A program made the position numbers and the translations under genes. A model generated the notes under the pieces. The model was not told where the DNA came from, did not search any database, and was given only the letters and a program-made list of their open reading frames with translations. A stretch of DNA of 64,000 bases from Chroococcidiopsis thermalis PCC 7203 (GTDB lineage Bacteria; Cyanobacteriota; Cyanobacteriia; Cyanobacteriales; Chroococcidiopsidaceae), in assembly GCF_000317125.1 (NCBI RefSeq), contig NC_019695.1:4390336-4454335 (forward strand), given 5' to 3'. The stretch's first letter is position 1. Each line of letters begins with the position of its first letter. This document shows positions 7,609 through 17,327 of the stretch, in pieces.

Positions 7609-10167
7609 TCAGAAGTCTCCAAAGTCGTTGGCGATTCCTAAACTAACTGTCCAAGGTTCTCGCAGCAATTCACTCTCGTCATCTGCATCTTTGACGATTA
7701 AATAGGCGTTAGTAGGGGGATTAGCGGTAGTTACGGTCAACCGCAGGTTAATTTCCCGATCGCTGGGATGGGGGCTATTGCTACTTAATTTAGCTCCTCT
7801 CACGTCTGTAATGGGTGTATTCGTTTGGGGATCGTATAAGGCAACTGTAATTTGACGCGATCGCCATCTACCCTCAACTGCTTCAGTCTGTACTAATGTC
7901 AAGCTAAAGCGATTATTCGTTACCCGTCGGACTCTCGCACTTACCTGTACTCCTACTTTACGGGCTGGTCCCTCGTCGCCTTTTGCCCTTTGGTGATGGT
8001 AGGTAATGACTGGTACGCAGATTTCCTGAAGCGATGCCCCGCCGTGGACAAACTGCGCCCCCGCCCCTTGGACGGCAAAGCGTAAACTACCACGGGGTAC
8101 AATGGCAACACCATCTTTTAAATATGGCAAGTTGAAGTGCAGCAAGGTTGAGTCGCTCACTTGCTCTCGTGCTAAGAGGTAGCGGCGTTTGCTTTCTAGC
8201 ACTGCTTCGCTACTCGGTATGGGTCGCTTGTCTGCTTCTTGAATCGGGCGGCGTTGGTACAAAAACCCGTGATCGGCGGTAATAATGACGTTTGTACCGT
8301 TGATAGAATTACAAATTTTCTTGACTAGCCGTAGCAGTTCACTAATTGCCTGTTCGCAAGCTGAGAATACTTGGCGTTCGCTTGATGCCTTATCTCCAAT
8401 TGCATCAATGACGTTGTGATAAATGTAGATGAGGCGATACGGTTGCACGGCAGCCCGTCCCTCGTCTGTATTCATCTCTAGTAAGTTTTTGGCATCAATT
8501 ACCGTAGCTTCTACACGGCTATTTTGATTCAGTACCTTTTGCCTTGCGATCGCTCCTTTGGTACTCAGCCCATCGAGTAAAACATCGTCACTACCTGGAA
8601 TAAGTTCTAACCTCGACCCTGGAAGCAGTGCTGCCATTCCCAATCGCGTGACGCTGGGTAAAACTCCAAATTGCGCCTCTATGCTAGTTTCACCCCGTAT
8701 TTCTTTCTGGATTATCTCCTGGAGTTCGCTGGCGACTTCGTAGCGCAAGGCATCGGAAATAATCACAAATGCTTTCTCGCGATCGCTCCGTTCTAAAATT
8801 GGTAGCACGTACCTAGCAAAAAACTTGGTTTGAGAAGCTATACCTGCCAATTCCCAGCGTTCGTCAAGGGCATTAGACCAAGCATCTCCTAGCTCATCCA
8901 AAAACCATTGGGTGTATAAATTCTCTACGTCTTCAATTAAGCCCTTCAGGATGTCCCCATGAGCATCATCACTCTTCGTAATAAAGTGGCGGTAGGCTCG
9001 GTCAAAGGAATGTAAATTGCTAGCATAGGCTTTGAAGAGGGTAGGTGCAGGCTGGCGGAATCCTTCGGTATACTGCTGCTTAAATTCCAACAGCGCGATC
9101 GCGGCTTCTATGGCTTGGTAAATCTTCTCATACTTGGAAAACCAAATTAGAGTGTGACGCGCCTGTAACCAATTGCGCCAAGGGGCTAGTTGTGCTGTTG
9201 GCTGCCCTATCTGAGAACGTAGTGTTTTGACGCAGGTACGAATTAAAACCTGGTCTACGACCTCAAAGCTAGCTGCTTCATATAAAACTTCTGGCTCTAA
9301 ATGCTCGATCGCATCAAATATCTGTAATTGTTCTGCTACTTCACTACTAAGGATCTGCCAGCCAGGATAATCCTGCTGGTCGCGCATCCACTAATCGATA
9401 AAGGCATAAGCCCGTTGTCCAGGCGTGATAACTCGATCTGCTAACTGAGGCGGAATTGCACCGTGCAGCGATTTAGCGAAATGAGTGACTAGCAACTGCA
9501 CGAATAACTTGTTTAAGCTGGGATTTTGCGTAGGGAAGTCGGTGTGTTCTTGGACTATCTCCCAGAAGGCTGCTGGGGAGACAAAACGCTCAATGTCAGA
9601 CCAAAGGGAATTATCGGACTCTAACAATCCTCCTAGCAGCACCCGTCGGATCAACGTACCTGCGTCAGGGACTTTTAAGCCTGCGAGAACGGAAAGCATG
9701 GCGAGGAGTAATCCCCGTTCGTCGCTATCAGGGGAGATAGCCATTGCTTGCAGGGCTTCTGTGCGCTTGCGGTTTTTGAAAAATTTTATCTGTTCTCGAA
9801 TTACACTCTCTAGGCGGCGCTGGCGCAGTCCTAAATCAGCGTAGATCAGAGCAGCAGGATCGGCAGAGAAGGTTAAGCCGCTCTTTTGGATATCCAGCAG
9901 CCAGTTTTCTTGGGGCGCAGGTTCGGGAAAAGGGGCGTACAGGAGAAAGGCTTGAGTCGGTTGCTCGATTAATAGGCGATACTTGACGGTGAAGGGAGTG
10001 TCAATCAGTTGGATTTTCTCTACACCTTCGAGCTGGAGTTCGTCGAAACTGCTGGCAAATTGCCGATCGGGATCGTACCAAAATACAACCCGTTGTCCTG
10101 AGTGCGACCAACGGGCGGAATCATGGAAGAGGTTTTCTAGGGTGTTTTGGATACGGGCGGTGTTCAT
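7609..10167 (-). pseudogene. pglZ: BREX phosphatase-like PglZ, interrupted by one in-frame TAG
   Basis: Two ORFs in the same frame together spell a full-length type A PglZ (852 codons). The first 258 codons run from the ATG at 10167 (MNTARIQNTLENLFHDSARW) to a TAG at 9391-9393. After one Trp codon, an ATG at 9387 opens the remaining 592 codons. The second part holds the alkaline-phosphatase-like PglZ domain, including FVIISDALRYEVA and IITADHGFLY with probable metal-binding Asp and His. No frameshift accompanies the stop, so this is a single nonsense codon. Readthrough or restart at 9387 could still make the catalytic part. The start overlaps the stop of the upstream nuclease gene (ATGA). PglZ is an essential BREX component, so the locus is probably impaired. 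Confidence 0.85.
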
Positions 10168-10958
10168 TCTCCTGGTTTTTCTGCTTCAGCAATTTGTAAT
10201 TGTTGTACTTGTTCCACCGTTAAACCTGTCACTCTTGCCACTACTTCAATAGACATTCCCTCTTTTAACATATTGATCGCAACACGTCGAATCCCCTGTT
10301 CGATACCTTCAGCTCGACCTTCAGCTCGACCTTCAGCTAGTAATAATTGATAAGTTACTGACTCTTGCATAATATCTCTCCGTAGCAAACGCTGAATCTC
10401 TTCTTCTTCCAATACTAGCCCAGCTAGGATGAATGCAGATGCAGCAAGATTGCTCTGCGTTCGTTGGTTGGTAATATTGTTAATTACTGTTGCGACTTCC
10501 TACAAAGTATTAGTTTTATTATCGGTATTACTTAAAACAGCAAATGGAAGTAAGCCAGGAGTTTGCAAAAATATTTCTGTTGGTTGTTCCCATAGACGAA
10601 TTACTTGGAAGCGATGAAATGTTTCTTCAAGAGTAAATGTAGTTTGCCCAACCAGTTCTGAATTAGTTTTTTGTAAATAAATCACTACTTGACGCATCTG
10701 TTTGCGAGGAAAGCGACGATATACCCGCAAACGGTAGTCTGCCATGCGAAAAGGAATATTTCCATCCGGTTGAGTTTGAAATTCGATGTGCAAAACTATT
10801 TCATCTGATTGCCGTAAGATGAGAGCATCGGCACGAATTGGTTCTAGGGAAAGTTCTTTAGGACTTAACTGGGTTAAGGCTATTGGTTCGCCTAGCAGCC
10901 AAGTAGCGAAATCGTTGGAAAAATTCTCGACTAGGAACTTACAGAGATTATCGAACAT
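10164..10958 (-). pseudogene. Rpn-family PD-(D/E)XK nuclease, interrupted by in-frame TAG
   Basis: Codons 1-152 run from the ATG at 10958 to a TAG at 10500-10502, and the same frame then continues to 10164. Reading through gives a normal 264-residue Rpn/PDDEXK transposase-like nuclease. The N-terminal half holds RADALIL and HIEFQTQ (the D...E-x-Q nuclease core). The C-terminal half has EEEIQRLLRRDIMQES, AEGRAEGRAEG and a helical tail. The stop falls inside a TLxEVA motif where family members usually have Gln, which suggests CAG to TAG. The final TGA overlaps the pglZ ATG, so this gene sits inside the BREX operon and may once have been translationally coupled to pglZ. Rpn proteins are recombination-promoting nucleases. 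Confidence 0.8.
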
Positions 10959-11003
10959 GAAAAAGTTAATATTTGTGAATCTAAAAAAAGAGGAGGTTTT
11001 GCA

Positions 11004-11357
11004 ATGAACGAGCTAGAAAAATATCGTAGTGCTATCAAAGTTATATTAACAGAATATTATGAAATAGCTAATATTCAAGTTACGGAAAATAGAGAAGTTG
11101 AGGCAAGCGATCGCCTAGCTTTTGATGAAACACGAGATCAATATCTTTGGTTTCGTTTTGGTTGGGAGGGAAAAAAGCAGATCAAGTATATCATCATGTA
11201 TCTCTGCATTAAAAACGGCAAAATTTGGGTTGAAACAGATGCAACTAATTTCTGCGTTGTTGACGATTTACTATCTGCTGGCATCCCTCAAAGTGATATT
11301 GTTTTAGGGTTTCATCATCCCAGTAAACGAGAATTGACAGAATTTGCTATTGCTTAA
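11004..11357 (+). CDS. xisI: XisI-like fdxN-element excision controlling factor
   Basis: A 117-residue protein with clear XisI features: MNELEKYRSAIKVILTEYYE at the start, YLWFRFGWEGKKQIKY, NGKIWVETDAT, and the ending GIPQSDIVLGFHHPSKRELT. The ribosome site (GAGGAGG) is strong. In heterocystous cyanobacteria XisI and its usual partner XisH accompany excision of the fdxN element, but xisHI pairs are widespread and mostly of unknown role. No xisH is adjacent here. The gene lies between rpn and pglX in opposite orientation to both, so it interrupts the BREX operon. Its stop codon touches the left end of the MITE-like element. Confidence 0.85.
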   Translation: MNELEKYRSAIKVILTEYYEIANIQVTENREVEASDRLAFDETRDQYLWFRFGWEGKKQIKYIIMYLCIKNGKIWVETDATNFCVVDDLLSAGIPQSDIVLGFHHPSKRELTEFAIA

Positions 11358-11461
11358 TACCATTTCTGTTTATCATTACACCAGTTTCAATCCTATAGCC
11401 CCCCTTAAAAAGGGGGGTTGGGGGGATCTTCTAGGCGCGAAGTTTGAAAGAAATGGTATGA
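11357..11461. mobile_element. MITE-like element with 11-bp terminal inverted repeats
   Basis: The left end ATACCATTTCT (11357-11367) is exactly complementary to the right end AGAAATGGTAT (11451-11461). In between lies a strong hairpin, CCCCCCTT-AAA-AAGGGGGG (11401-11419), a sequence often seen in cyanobacterial intergenic repeats, followed by GGGGGGATC. No coding capacity is present. The size (105 bp) and structure fit a non-autonomous miniature element. The hairpin could also terminate transcription from xisI or pglX. Confidence 0.7.
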
Positions 11462-11465
11462 CTCA

Positions 11466-14330
11466 TTACAATAACTCCCTTTTCCATTGAGAAGCTTTCT
11501 CTAAATCTGCCATTTTTAAATCAGAGCCTTCATAAACCAAGCCTTTGAAGCGAGTGTAGTTGTAGGCTACTCCATCGTCAAGGTTGAGTGTAATTCGCGC
11601 ATCGGCTAGGGTTTGCAGCTTGGCTTGGTAATCTCGCAGTTCTAGCTGTTGGGCTTGCAGTTCTTTTAAGCGGTTGGTGGCGGCTTTTTTAGCGGCGCTG
11701 GAACTGGCGTTGTCTAGCTGTTGTTGCGATCGTGCAATTTCACCGTCTAATTTGACTTGCAATTCCAAAACGTAATCGGTGCGGATGCGGGCGAGGGTGT
11801 CTTCGTTGTAGCGGTGTAAGTAGACTAATGCGCCAAAGGCTCGTTTTTTACCACTAGTAAATAGCCAGTAAATAGGACGCTTTTTATAAGTTTGAATGTG
11901 GTCGGAGATGAATTCTTGCACAAAGTAGCGACGGATGCGTTCTTGGGCACTTTCTCCGTTTTTAAGTTTGAGGGCGTTGGCGATGAAATTGAGATTTTCG
12001 GTGAGGGTTTCGGGACTGTAGGCGACGCGCAGAAATTCTATGAAGCGGGTAACGATGTCGTCATCAAAGTATGCTTGGTCGGTAATCGGAATAATTGCAT
12101 TACTGCTGGCGGGGAAGGTTTGGTGTAGGGTGGGGTCGAAAGGTTGTCCGGCGTGAATGAGTCCTGGTTTGTCGAGAGAATAGCGCCCCATCATACAGCC
12201 AACTGCGTAGGAGATGAGGGAACGGATATCTCTGTCTAAGTCGGCGCGGCGGATGGTGATTTGGTCGTCGGGTACTTCTGGGGTAAGTTCGTCTTGTAAG
12301 CCGTAGGCTTCTATCCAGTAGCAGTTGTTTTCTTCTTCAAGGCGTTGGAGTTCGCGGAAGGCGGTTTCTGATTTACTTTGCCAAATGGTGAAAGCTTCGC
12401 TGAGGTGTTTGGTGTTGTGACGTAATAGCGGATGGGTTGGGAAGTCCCAGGAGGTTTCAAAATTGTCCCAGTCTTGACGAGAAATTTCGATAGCTGATAA
12501 GGCAATATTTTGAGCATACGTATGCGATTCATTATTGACTGGCGCAGGTAAATTTTTGATATCACCTGACTGAAAATTAAGTGTAGAACTTATAACTTTA
12601 ATTAACTCAAAAGCAACGTTAGAACACATATATCCCAACAGCCAATAAATATAATTTTTGCTTGTAAATAATGATGGACTTGCATCATCAAAAATTAATT
12701 CTTTTGGTAAAAAACGTACACCAAAAAACGACGAACTTATTTTTGACCACGTAATACCCTGAAGAAAGTAATATTTGGCTCCTGGCAATGCTTCAGCTTG
12801 TCCAACTTTGACCCTATACTCTCTCACTTCTTCCCCGTCATTCAAGTAGTTAATAACGTATTCCAAATTTCCGTACCATCTTCTAAATTCTCCACCTTTG
12901 CTTAATGCAAACCAAGATTTAATTGAATTATTTTTACCTTTAGTTGAATATTTCAAATTTGTGCGCTCAATACTTACTTCTTGCCAACAACGTATAAAAC
13001 GATCGTTTTTATTGGTTGCTATTCCTTTAGTAGTAACAGCAATTTTACCTAAGTTATGACTTTGCCAAAAAATGTTAAAAATATTTTTACAGACCCAGTA
13101 AGCGATCGCACTCCCTGGTATCTTCGCAAAGTCAGCTTGATTAACTCCAAAATACCTATGTTCACCACTGAGGTATTTTTTCTCTTTCGACTCAGCACTA
13201 TTATAATTAACTAAACGAACATAATTTCCTGTTCTATCTTGAGGGCTTTGTTTACTCAATACAAAAGTTGTTGATTGTACAACTTCGCCACCTATTTCAG
13301 GAAAGGCTCTTGCTCCCAAGTGAACCATTGACTCTATAGTGTATTTTGTCAACAATTCTTTTCGTAAATTTTCATAACTACTGAGGAACATCCAAGAATG
13401 TTGATTGATGGTTGCCATAAACCCAGTATTAGCAACCATCTTTATACACAGTTCCATAAAAACAGCAAATAAATCACTTTTACTGTTTTGATAATTCGTA
13501 TTAACAAACTTTTTGACTACATCATTAAACGAGCCGCTACCCATGTAAGGCGGATTTGCCACCACAACCCAATACTGATTACTCAACAACTCTGCCTGTA
13601 AAAGTAACCCTTGCAAAGCTGGAACATATTCTCGAAATAGTGGATTGCGATCGCTATTTTCCAACTTCTCCAATTGCGCTTTCAACTTCTGTGCATCAAA
13701 AGGTGGTGGCGTAATCAAACTTCCCAAATTATCGGCATTCTTAAAAGCCTCAACTAGCGGTTCCCAATCTTCAGCTTTCAATTCCGCAGCAGGCGGTAAA
13801 GTCTGACTATGAGTAGGACGCACCGCTGTAATATTCAAAGCAGGTGGCTGCCGCAGAATCCGCGAATTTTTCGCCCGTGCCTTCATCAACACGGCAAAAC
13901 TTGCCAACTGCGCCGCACGTTCATCAATATCTAAACCATACAAATTGTGCGTCAAAATCAACGCCGGAATATCCCGTTCTAGATAACCTTGCTCCTTGTA
14001 AATCTCAAACAGCAAATCAAACGCATACACTAATATATGACCGCTACCACAAGCAGGATCGATCGCAGTCAGCTCTTGGGGTGTTAAAGACTTCTCCTTC
14101 TTGACTAGGCAAGGGGGCAAGGGGGCAGGGAGCAGAGGGGAGAATTGAGTAGGGGAATCCGCTACACCAGCGAGTTGTTTGGAGCCATCGGCTGGTTTTG
14201 GTAAGCTAGCGACTTCTCTACAGCAAGCAGGAGCGATCGTCGAAGTTATCGAACCAATTCCAGAATTGCAAACGAGCCTATCACTACAAGGTTTACTACT
14301 AATTGGCTCGGACTTTCTGACTACTCCCAA
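11466..14330 (-). pseudogene. pglX: BREX adenine methyltransferase PglX, 5'-truncated
   Basis: The ORF is open for 954 codons, but only the part from about 14090 downward (SLTPQELTAIDPACGSGH) looks like PglX. The catalytic motifs are present: motif I DPACGSGH and motif IV ANPPYMGSG. The usual C-terminus (LNLDDGVAYNYTRFKGLVY) is also present. Full-length PglX is roughly 1150-1250 residues, and about 300 N-terminal residues are missing. Upstream of the motif the frame runs through a CCCCTGCTCCC-type repeat (14110-14145) and then antisense through a methyltransferase fragment on the other strand, so the first 80 or so residues are artefactual. A deletion probably removed the 5' end together with brxB and brxC, which normally precede pglX. 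The enzyme would methylate a BREX-specific adenine motif if functional; here it is most likely dead. Confidence 0.82.
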
Positions 14331-14571
14331 TCTAGGCGATCGCTACGAGCGAGTCGTACAAAATCCTCCTTTCTCACAGCAGATATCTCACGTGAAAAGA
14401 GCCTATCAATGCTTAAAAGTTGGAGGCAGGCTGGTCTCGCTTGTGAGTCATAGTCCTTGGCAATACAATACCAGTTTTTACAAGCAATTTCGGTATTGGT
14501 TAAACGCAGTTAATGCCCAAGTTCAGGATTTGCCTTGGGGATTATTTGTCAATAGCGTTAGCGAAGCTTAA
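14179..14571 (+). pseudogene. Class I DNA methyltransferase fragment (5'-truncated)
   Basis: The frame contains a SAM-binding motif I, LEPSAGFGKLA, followed by VEVIEPIPELQ and VVQNPPFSQQ, the NPPF catalytic tetrapeptide of adenine methyltransferases. It then ends with a plausible C-terminus (PWGLFVNSVSEA). There is no proper start: a TTG at 14179 is the only candidate and it lies within motif I, so the N-terminal part is gone. The frame stays open a little upstream (ESATPASC) and then runs into the G-rich repeat shared with the truncated pglX. The two fragments are therefore joined 5' end to 5' end. It may come from a phage or plasmid methyltransferase. Confidence 0.65.
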
Positions 14572-14650
14572 CGAAGTTATCGCTATACCTGTGTAGAGTG
14601 CTGCCTCATCATTATCGACAAAATTTAGAGACAAAATTGGAGAAATTATC

Positions 14651-14866
14651 GTGGCTAAAACAAAGTCAGAGGTAATTGCAGAAGCCGCAACGATTTTAAC
14701 TGCACGCCATCCCAACAAAGAAGACCCGCTCAAAAGAAGGGAAACCTTAAAAGCTAGCTTTAGCTGGTTGTGCAGAGAGCTAAGTGAAGACCAACCAGAA
14801 GCCAGTGCAGAAAAGATTGTTGGTTACGTCAAAGGTATTTTGGCGCAAAAGCGCCGATTGAGATGA
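14651..14866 (+). CDS. Small hypothetical protein (71 aa)
   Basis: A GTG start at 14651 gives a basic, helical 71-residue protein: KSEVIAEAATILTARHP, then LKASFSWLCREL and an Arg/Lys-rich end. It overlaps the next gene by four bases (ATGA), which supports real translation and coupling. I do not recognise the family. Position just before a replication-related block suggests a plasmid or island origin. Confidence 0.6.
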   Translation: MAKTKSEVIAEAATILTARHPNKEDPLKRRETLKASFSWLCRELSEDQPEASAEKIVGYVKGILAQKRRLR

Positions 14867-15177
14867 AAACACGGGAACAGGCAAATACTCCACTAATTGT
14901 CTGTTCCCGATCGCAAGCACCTTTGATTATGCCAGAAATTCAGACTCTCAACCAGCTAGAAAGAAAACTCATTTCCTTTGGCGTAACACCTCAACCAAAA
15001 CAAACCGCAAGAGGTAGTATTTGCCTGCCTGTTAAATATGTAGGAGCGGGTTTTGGCGCTGTTCTCTCTTGTGTAGGCGGTCAACCTACAGAACGTTGGT
15101 GGGGGCAATGCAGTCCTACCGTTCAACACAGAATTAGAGAACACTTTGGTGCATTCCAAGCAGTGGATGCTCTCTAG
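14863..15177 (+). CDS. Small hypothetical protein (104 aa)
   Basis: The ATG at 14863 overlaps the stop of the previous gene. The protein has LNQLERKLISFGVTPQ, then a glycine-rich segment (YVGAGFGAVLSCVGG) and QPTERWWGQCSPTVQHRIRE. No known domain, signal peptide or clear membrane segment. The Cys and paired Trp residues near the end may be conserved in relatives. It is followed by a good terminator hairpin, so 14651-15177 looks like one small transcription unit. Confidence 0.6.
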   Translation: MKTREQANTPLIVCSRSQAPLIMPEIQTLNQLERKLISFGVTPQPKQTARGSICLPVKYVGAGFGAVLSCVGGQPTERWWGQCSPTVQHRIREHFGAFQAVDAL

Positions 15178-15202
15178 ACTCTAGTTCAATTCAATTAGCA
15201 CA

Positions 15203-15229
15203 ACCCGCACTTACATCTAGAGTGCGGGT
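15203..15229 (+). terminator. Rho-independent-like hairpin after the two small genes
   Basis: Perfect 9-bp stem ACCCGCACT / AGTGCGGGT with a 9-base loop, followed by ATCTCTTTCT. GC content of the stem is high and it lies 25 bp after the stop at 15177. Confidence 0.65.
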
Positions 15230-15265
15230 ATCTCTTTCTAGAATCTTCTATTCAGTTATAGAATC

Positions 15266-16231
15266 ATGCCAATACACATTTATTGGGGCGAAGACGAGTT
15301 CCTGATGAGTCGCGTGATTAAACAATTGCGATCGCGCGTTCTCGATGAACGATGGGCGAGTTTTAATTACTCCGAATATCCTCCAGATTCAAAAGATAGC
15401 ATTCCTCAAGCGATCGCGGATATTATGACTCCTCCATTAGGAACGGGAGGTCGGTTAGTTTACTTACCATCCAGCACTCTATTGGGAGTTTGCCCGAAAG
15501 AAATGTTGCAGCAGTTAGAGCACATCTTAGCGATCGTACCAGCCACTAACTTTCTGCTGATTACTACTATTAACAAACCCGATTCTAGGAACAAGTCAGT
15601 GAAGCTGCTGCTACAATTTGCCCAAGTTAAGGAATTTCCCTCGATTCCCCAGTGGCAGACTGACACGCTGATAAAGCAAGCGCGTAACTTAGCAAAAGAA
15701 ACGGGGATCGAGTTCGCACCTGATGCTTATCGAGTATTGGTTGAAGCAGTTGGTAACAATACGCGCTTATTAGTGACCCAGTTAGAAAAACTTAAAGTAT
15801 ACGCCAATGGTGTAACTGTCAATGCCGATACAGTGAGAGAATTAGTTACCAACAATGCAACAAACAGCTTGCAATTGGCAAGTGCTATTCGCACGGGTAA
15901 TGTCTCTTTGGCATTAAAATTGGTTGAGGATTTAATTGCTAGAAATGAACCTGCCTTAAAAATTGCTGCCACCCTGACGACAACATTTAGAACTTGGTTA
16001 GTCGTCAAACTTTGCATCGCTGCTAACTGGCAGGACGATAGCGCAATCGCGTTCTTAGCAGAAATCAAAAATCCCAAACGGCTTTACTTCCTACGCCAAG
16101 AAGTTGCTAGCATTCCAGCCAGCAATTTGCAGAAAGCTTTGTCGGTGCTGTTGGAATTGGAATTAATGCTGAAGAATGGATGGGATGAAAAGACTACTCT
16201 CCAAACCCAAATCGTAAAAATCTGTGCTTAG
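15266..16231 (+). CDS. holA: DNA polymerase III delta subunit
   Basis: A 321-residue delta subunit of the clamp loader. It starts MPIHIYWGEDEFLMSRVIKQL, which is the usual delta beginning (a degenerate nucleotide fold without a Walker A). The middle has PSIPQWQTDTLIKQARNLAK, then the helical RLLVTQLEKLKVYA and the C-terminal collar domain (ALKIAATLTTTFRTWLVVK). Delta opens the beta clamp in the clamp-loader pentamer. The delta' gene follows after only 23 bp, which is not the usual chromosomal arrangement in bacteria, and ssb-like genes lie just downstream. That suggests a plasmid or island replication module or a second copy, but a core chromosomal location cannot be excluded. Confidence 0.85.
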   Translation: MPIHIYWGEDEFLMSRVIKQLRSRVLDERWASFNYSEYPPDSKDSIPQAIADIMTPPLGTGGRLVYLPSSTLLGVCPKEMLQQLEHILAIVPATNFLLITTINKPDSRNKSVKLLLQFAQVKEFPSIPQWQTDTLIKQARNLAKETGIEFAPDAYRVLVEAVGNNTRLLVTQLEKLKVYANGVTVNADTVRELVTNNATNSLQLASAIRTGNVSLALKLVEDLIARNEPALKIAATLTTTFRTWLVVKLCIAANWQDDSAIAFLAEIKNPKRLYFLRQEVASIPASNLQKALSVLLELELMLKNGWDEKTTLQTQIVKICA

Positions 16232-16254
16232 CTCTAGCTATAATCCAGTCAAAT

Positions 16255-17235
16255 ATGTCATCACAAACAACTGTATCTATTCCCATTGTTCCAACTGCAA
16301 ACAATCGGGAACATGCTGTCAGCAAAGAACGAGCAATTGGTGAGTTTTCTGGTTTGGTGGGGCAATCAACAGCCGTATCTCTACTTGGAGGCGCGATCGC
16401 AACTAATCGAATTGCACCAGCATATCTGTTTGCTGGTGTAGATGGTGTGGGCAAAACACTGGCTGCTCGCACCTTCATCGCTCAACTCTTTGACACCCAT
16501 AACCTCACTAACCATCCCGATCTATTATGGGTAGAACCAACCTACCTGGATCGGGGAGAATTGGTTAATCAAAGCGAGCTAGCTCACTCGGAGGTAAAGC
16601 CCAAGTCGCCGCCTCAAATTCGGATCGAGCAAATTAGAGTTGTTACTCAATTTCTCTCTTGCCGTGCGCTAACTGCACCTAGCAAAGTCGTAGTCATCCA
16701 AGACGCAGATCGAATGGCTGCTTCTGCTGCAAATGCTTTGCTGAAAACTTTAGAAGAACCAACCAGCGGCAGTATTATCCTGATTTCATCCCAGCCACAA
16801 AAACTACTACCTACCATTGCCAGCCGCTGTCAGGCGATCCCGTTTCATCGGCTGAATGGCAGTAATATGATACGGGTGCTGGAAAGACTTGGAAACGCGG
16901 AAATTACGAACGATCGGGCTGTCGTGGCGTTGGCTGCTGGTAGTCCAGGGCAAGCGATCGCCCACTACAACCAGTTGCAAACTATGCCAAAAGTGCTTGT
17001 AGAACAACTTGAGTTACCTCCCACTAATGCCTTGAATGCAATGCGCTTGGCGAAGGAAATAGATACGATGCTGGATTTCGAGCGACAACTGTGGCTGCTC
17101 GATTACCTTCAACACCTATGGTGGCGATCGCTTGGTAACACCAACTGGATAGAAAAACTGGAAGCAGCCAAAGCCGCCCTATTAAAGATGGCTTCTTCTA
17201 GGCTCGTTTGGGAAGTACTATTGCTGGGTAATTGA
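16255..17235 (+). CDS. holB: DNA polymerase III delta' subunit
   Basis: A 326-residue AAA+ clamp-loader protein. Seen are GLVGQSTAVSLLGGAI, the P-loop GVDGVGKTLAARTF, PPQIRIEQIR (the usual switch before VVTQFLS), VVVIQDADRMAASAANALLK (Walker B region), and TIASRCQAIPF (sensor/SRC motif). The SRC Cys-Arg is retained. The usual four-Cys zinc module is absent; the corresponding region reads HPDLLWVEPTYLDRG, as in other cyanobacterial delta' proteins to my knowledge. It is in the same unit as holA. The order holA-holB-TA-ssb is consistent with replication genes carried on a mobile replicon. Confidence 0.85.
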   Translation: MSSQTTVSIPIVPTANNREHAVSKERAIGEFSGLVGQSTAVSLLGGAIATNRIAPAYLFAGVDGVGKTLAARTFIAQLFDTHNLTNHPDLLWVEPTYLDRGELVNQSELAHSEVKPKSPPQIRIEQIRVVTQFLSCRALTAPSKVVVIQDADRMAASAANALLKTLEEPTSGSIILISSQPQKLLPTIASRCQAIPFHRLNGSNMIRVLERLGNAEITNDRAVVALAAGSPGQAIAHYNQLQTMPKVLVEQLELPPTNALNAMRLAKEIDTMLDFERQLWLLDYLQHLWWRSLGNTNWIEKLEAAKAALLKMASSRLVWEVLLLGN

Positions 17236-17327
17236 TTATCGGCTAGCGCATAGTCATACTAGCTGGATGCGTCATGCCTAGATGAAAATCGACAATAATA
17301 GTGTAGTTCCTCAAAGGATAAACTGTA

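Noticed and set aside
9485-9844. 119-codon + strand ORF inside pglZ
   Set aside because: Antisense shadow of a recognisable PglZ N-terminal region.
10308-10340. Short tandem repeat (CTTCAGCTCGAC) as a separate repeat element
   Set aside because: It encodes the common AEGRAEG repeat inside Rpn-family proteins.
9391-10502. Amber codon reassignment as explanation for in-frame TAG codons
   Set aside because: TAG ends other intact genes here (ariA, the 2087-residue kinase), so it works as a stop; nonsense mutation is simpler.
14090-14330. First 80 residues of the pglX frame as true N-terminus
   Set aside because: They translate a G-rich repeat and the antisense of a methyltransferase fragment, not PglX sequence.
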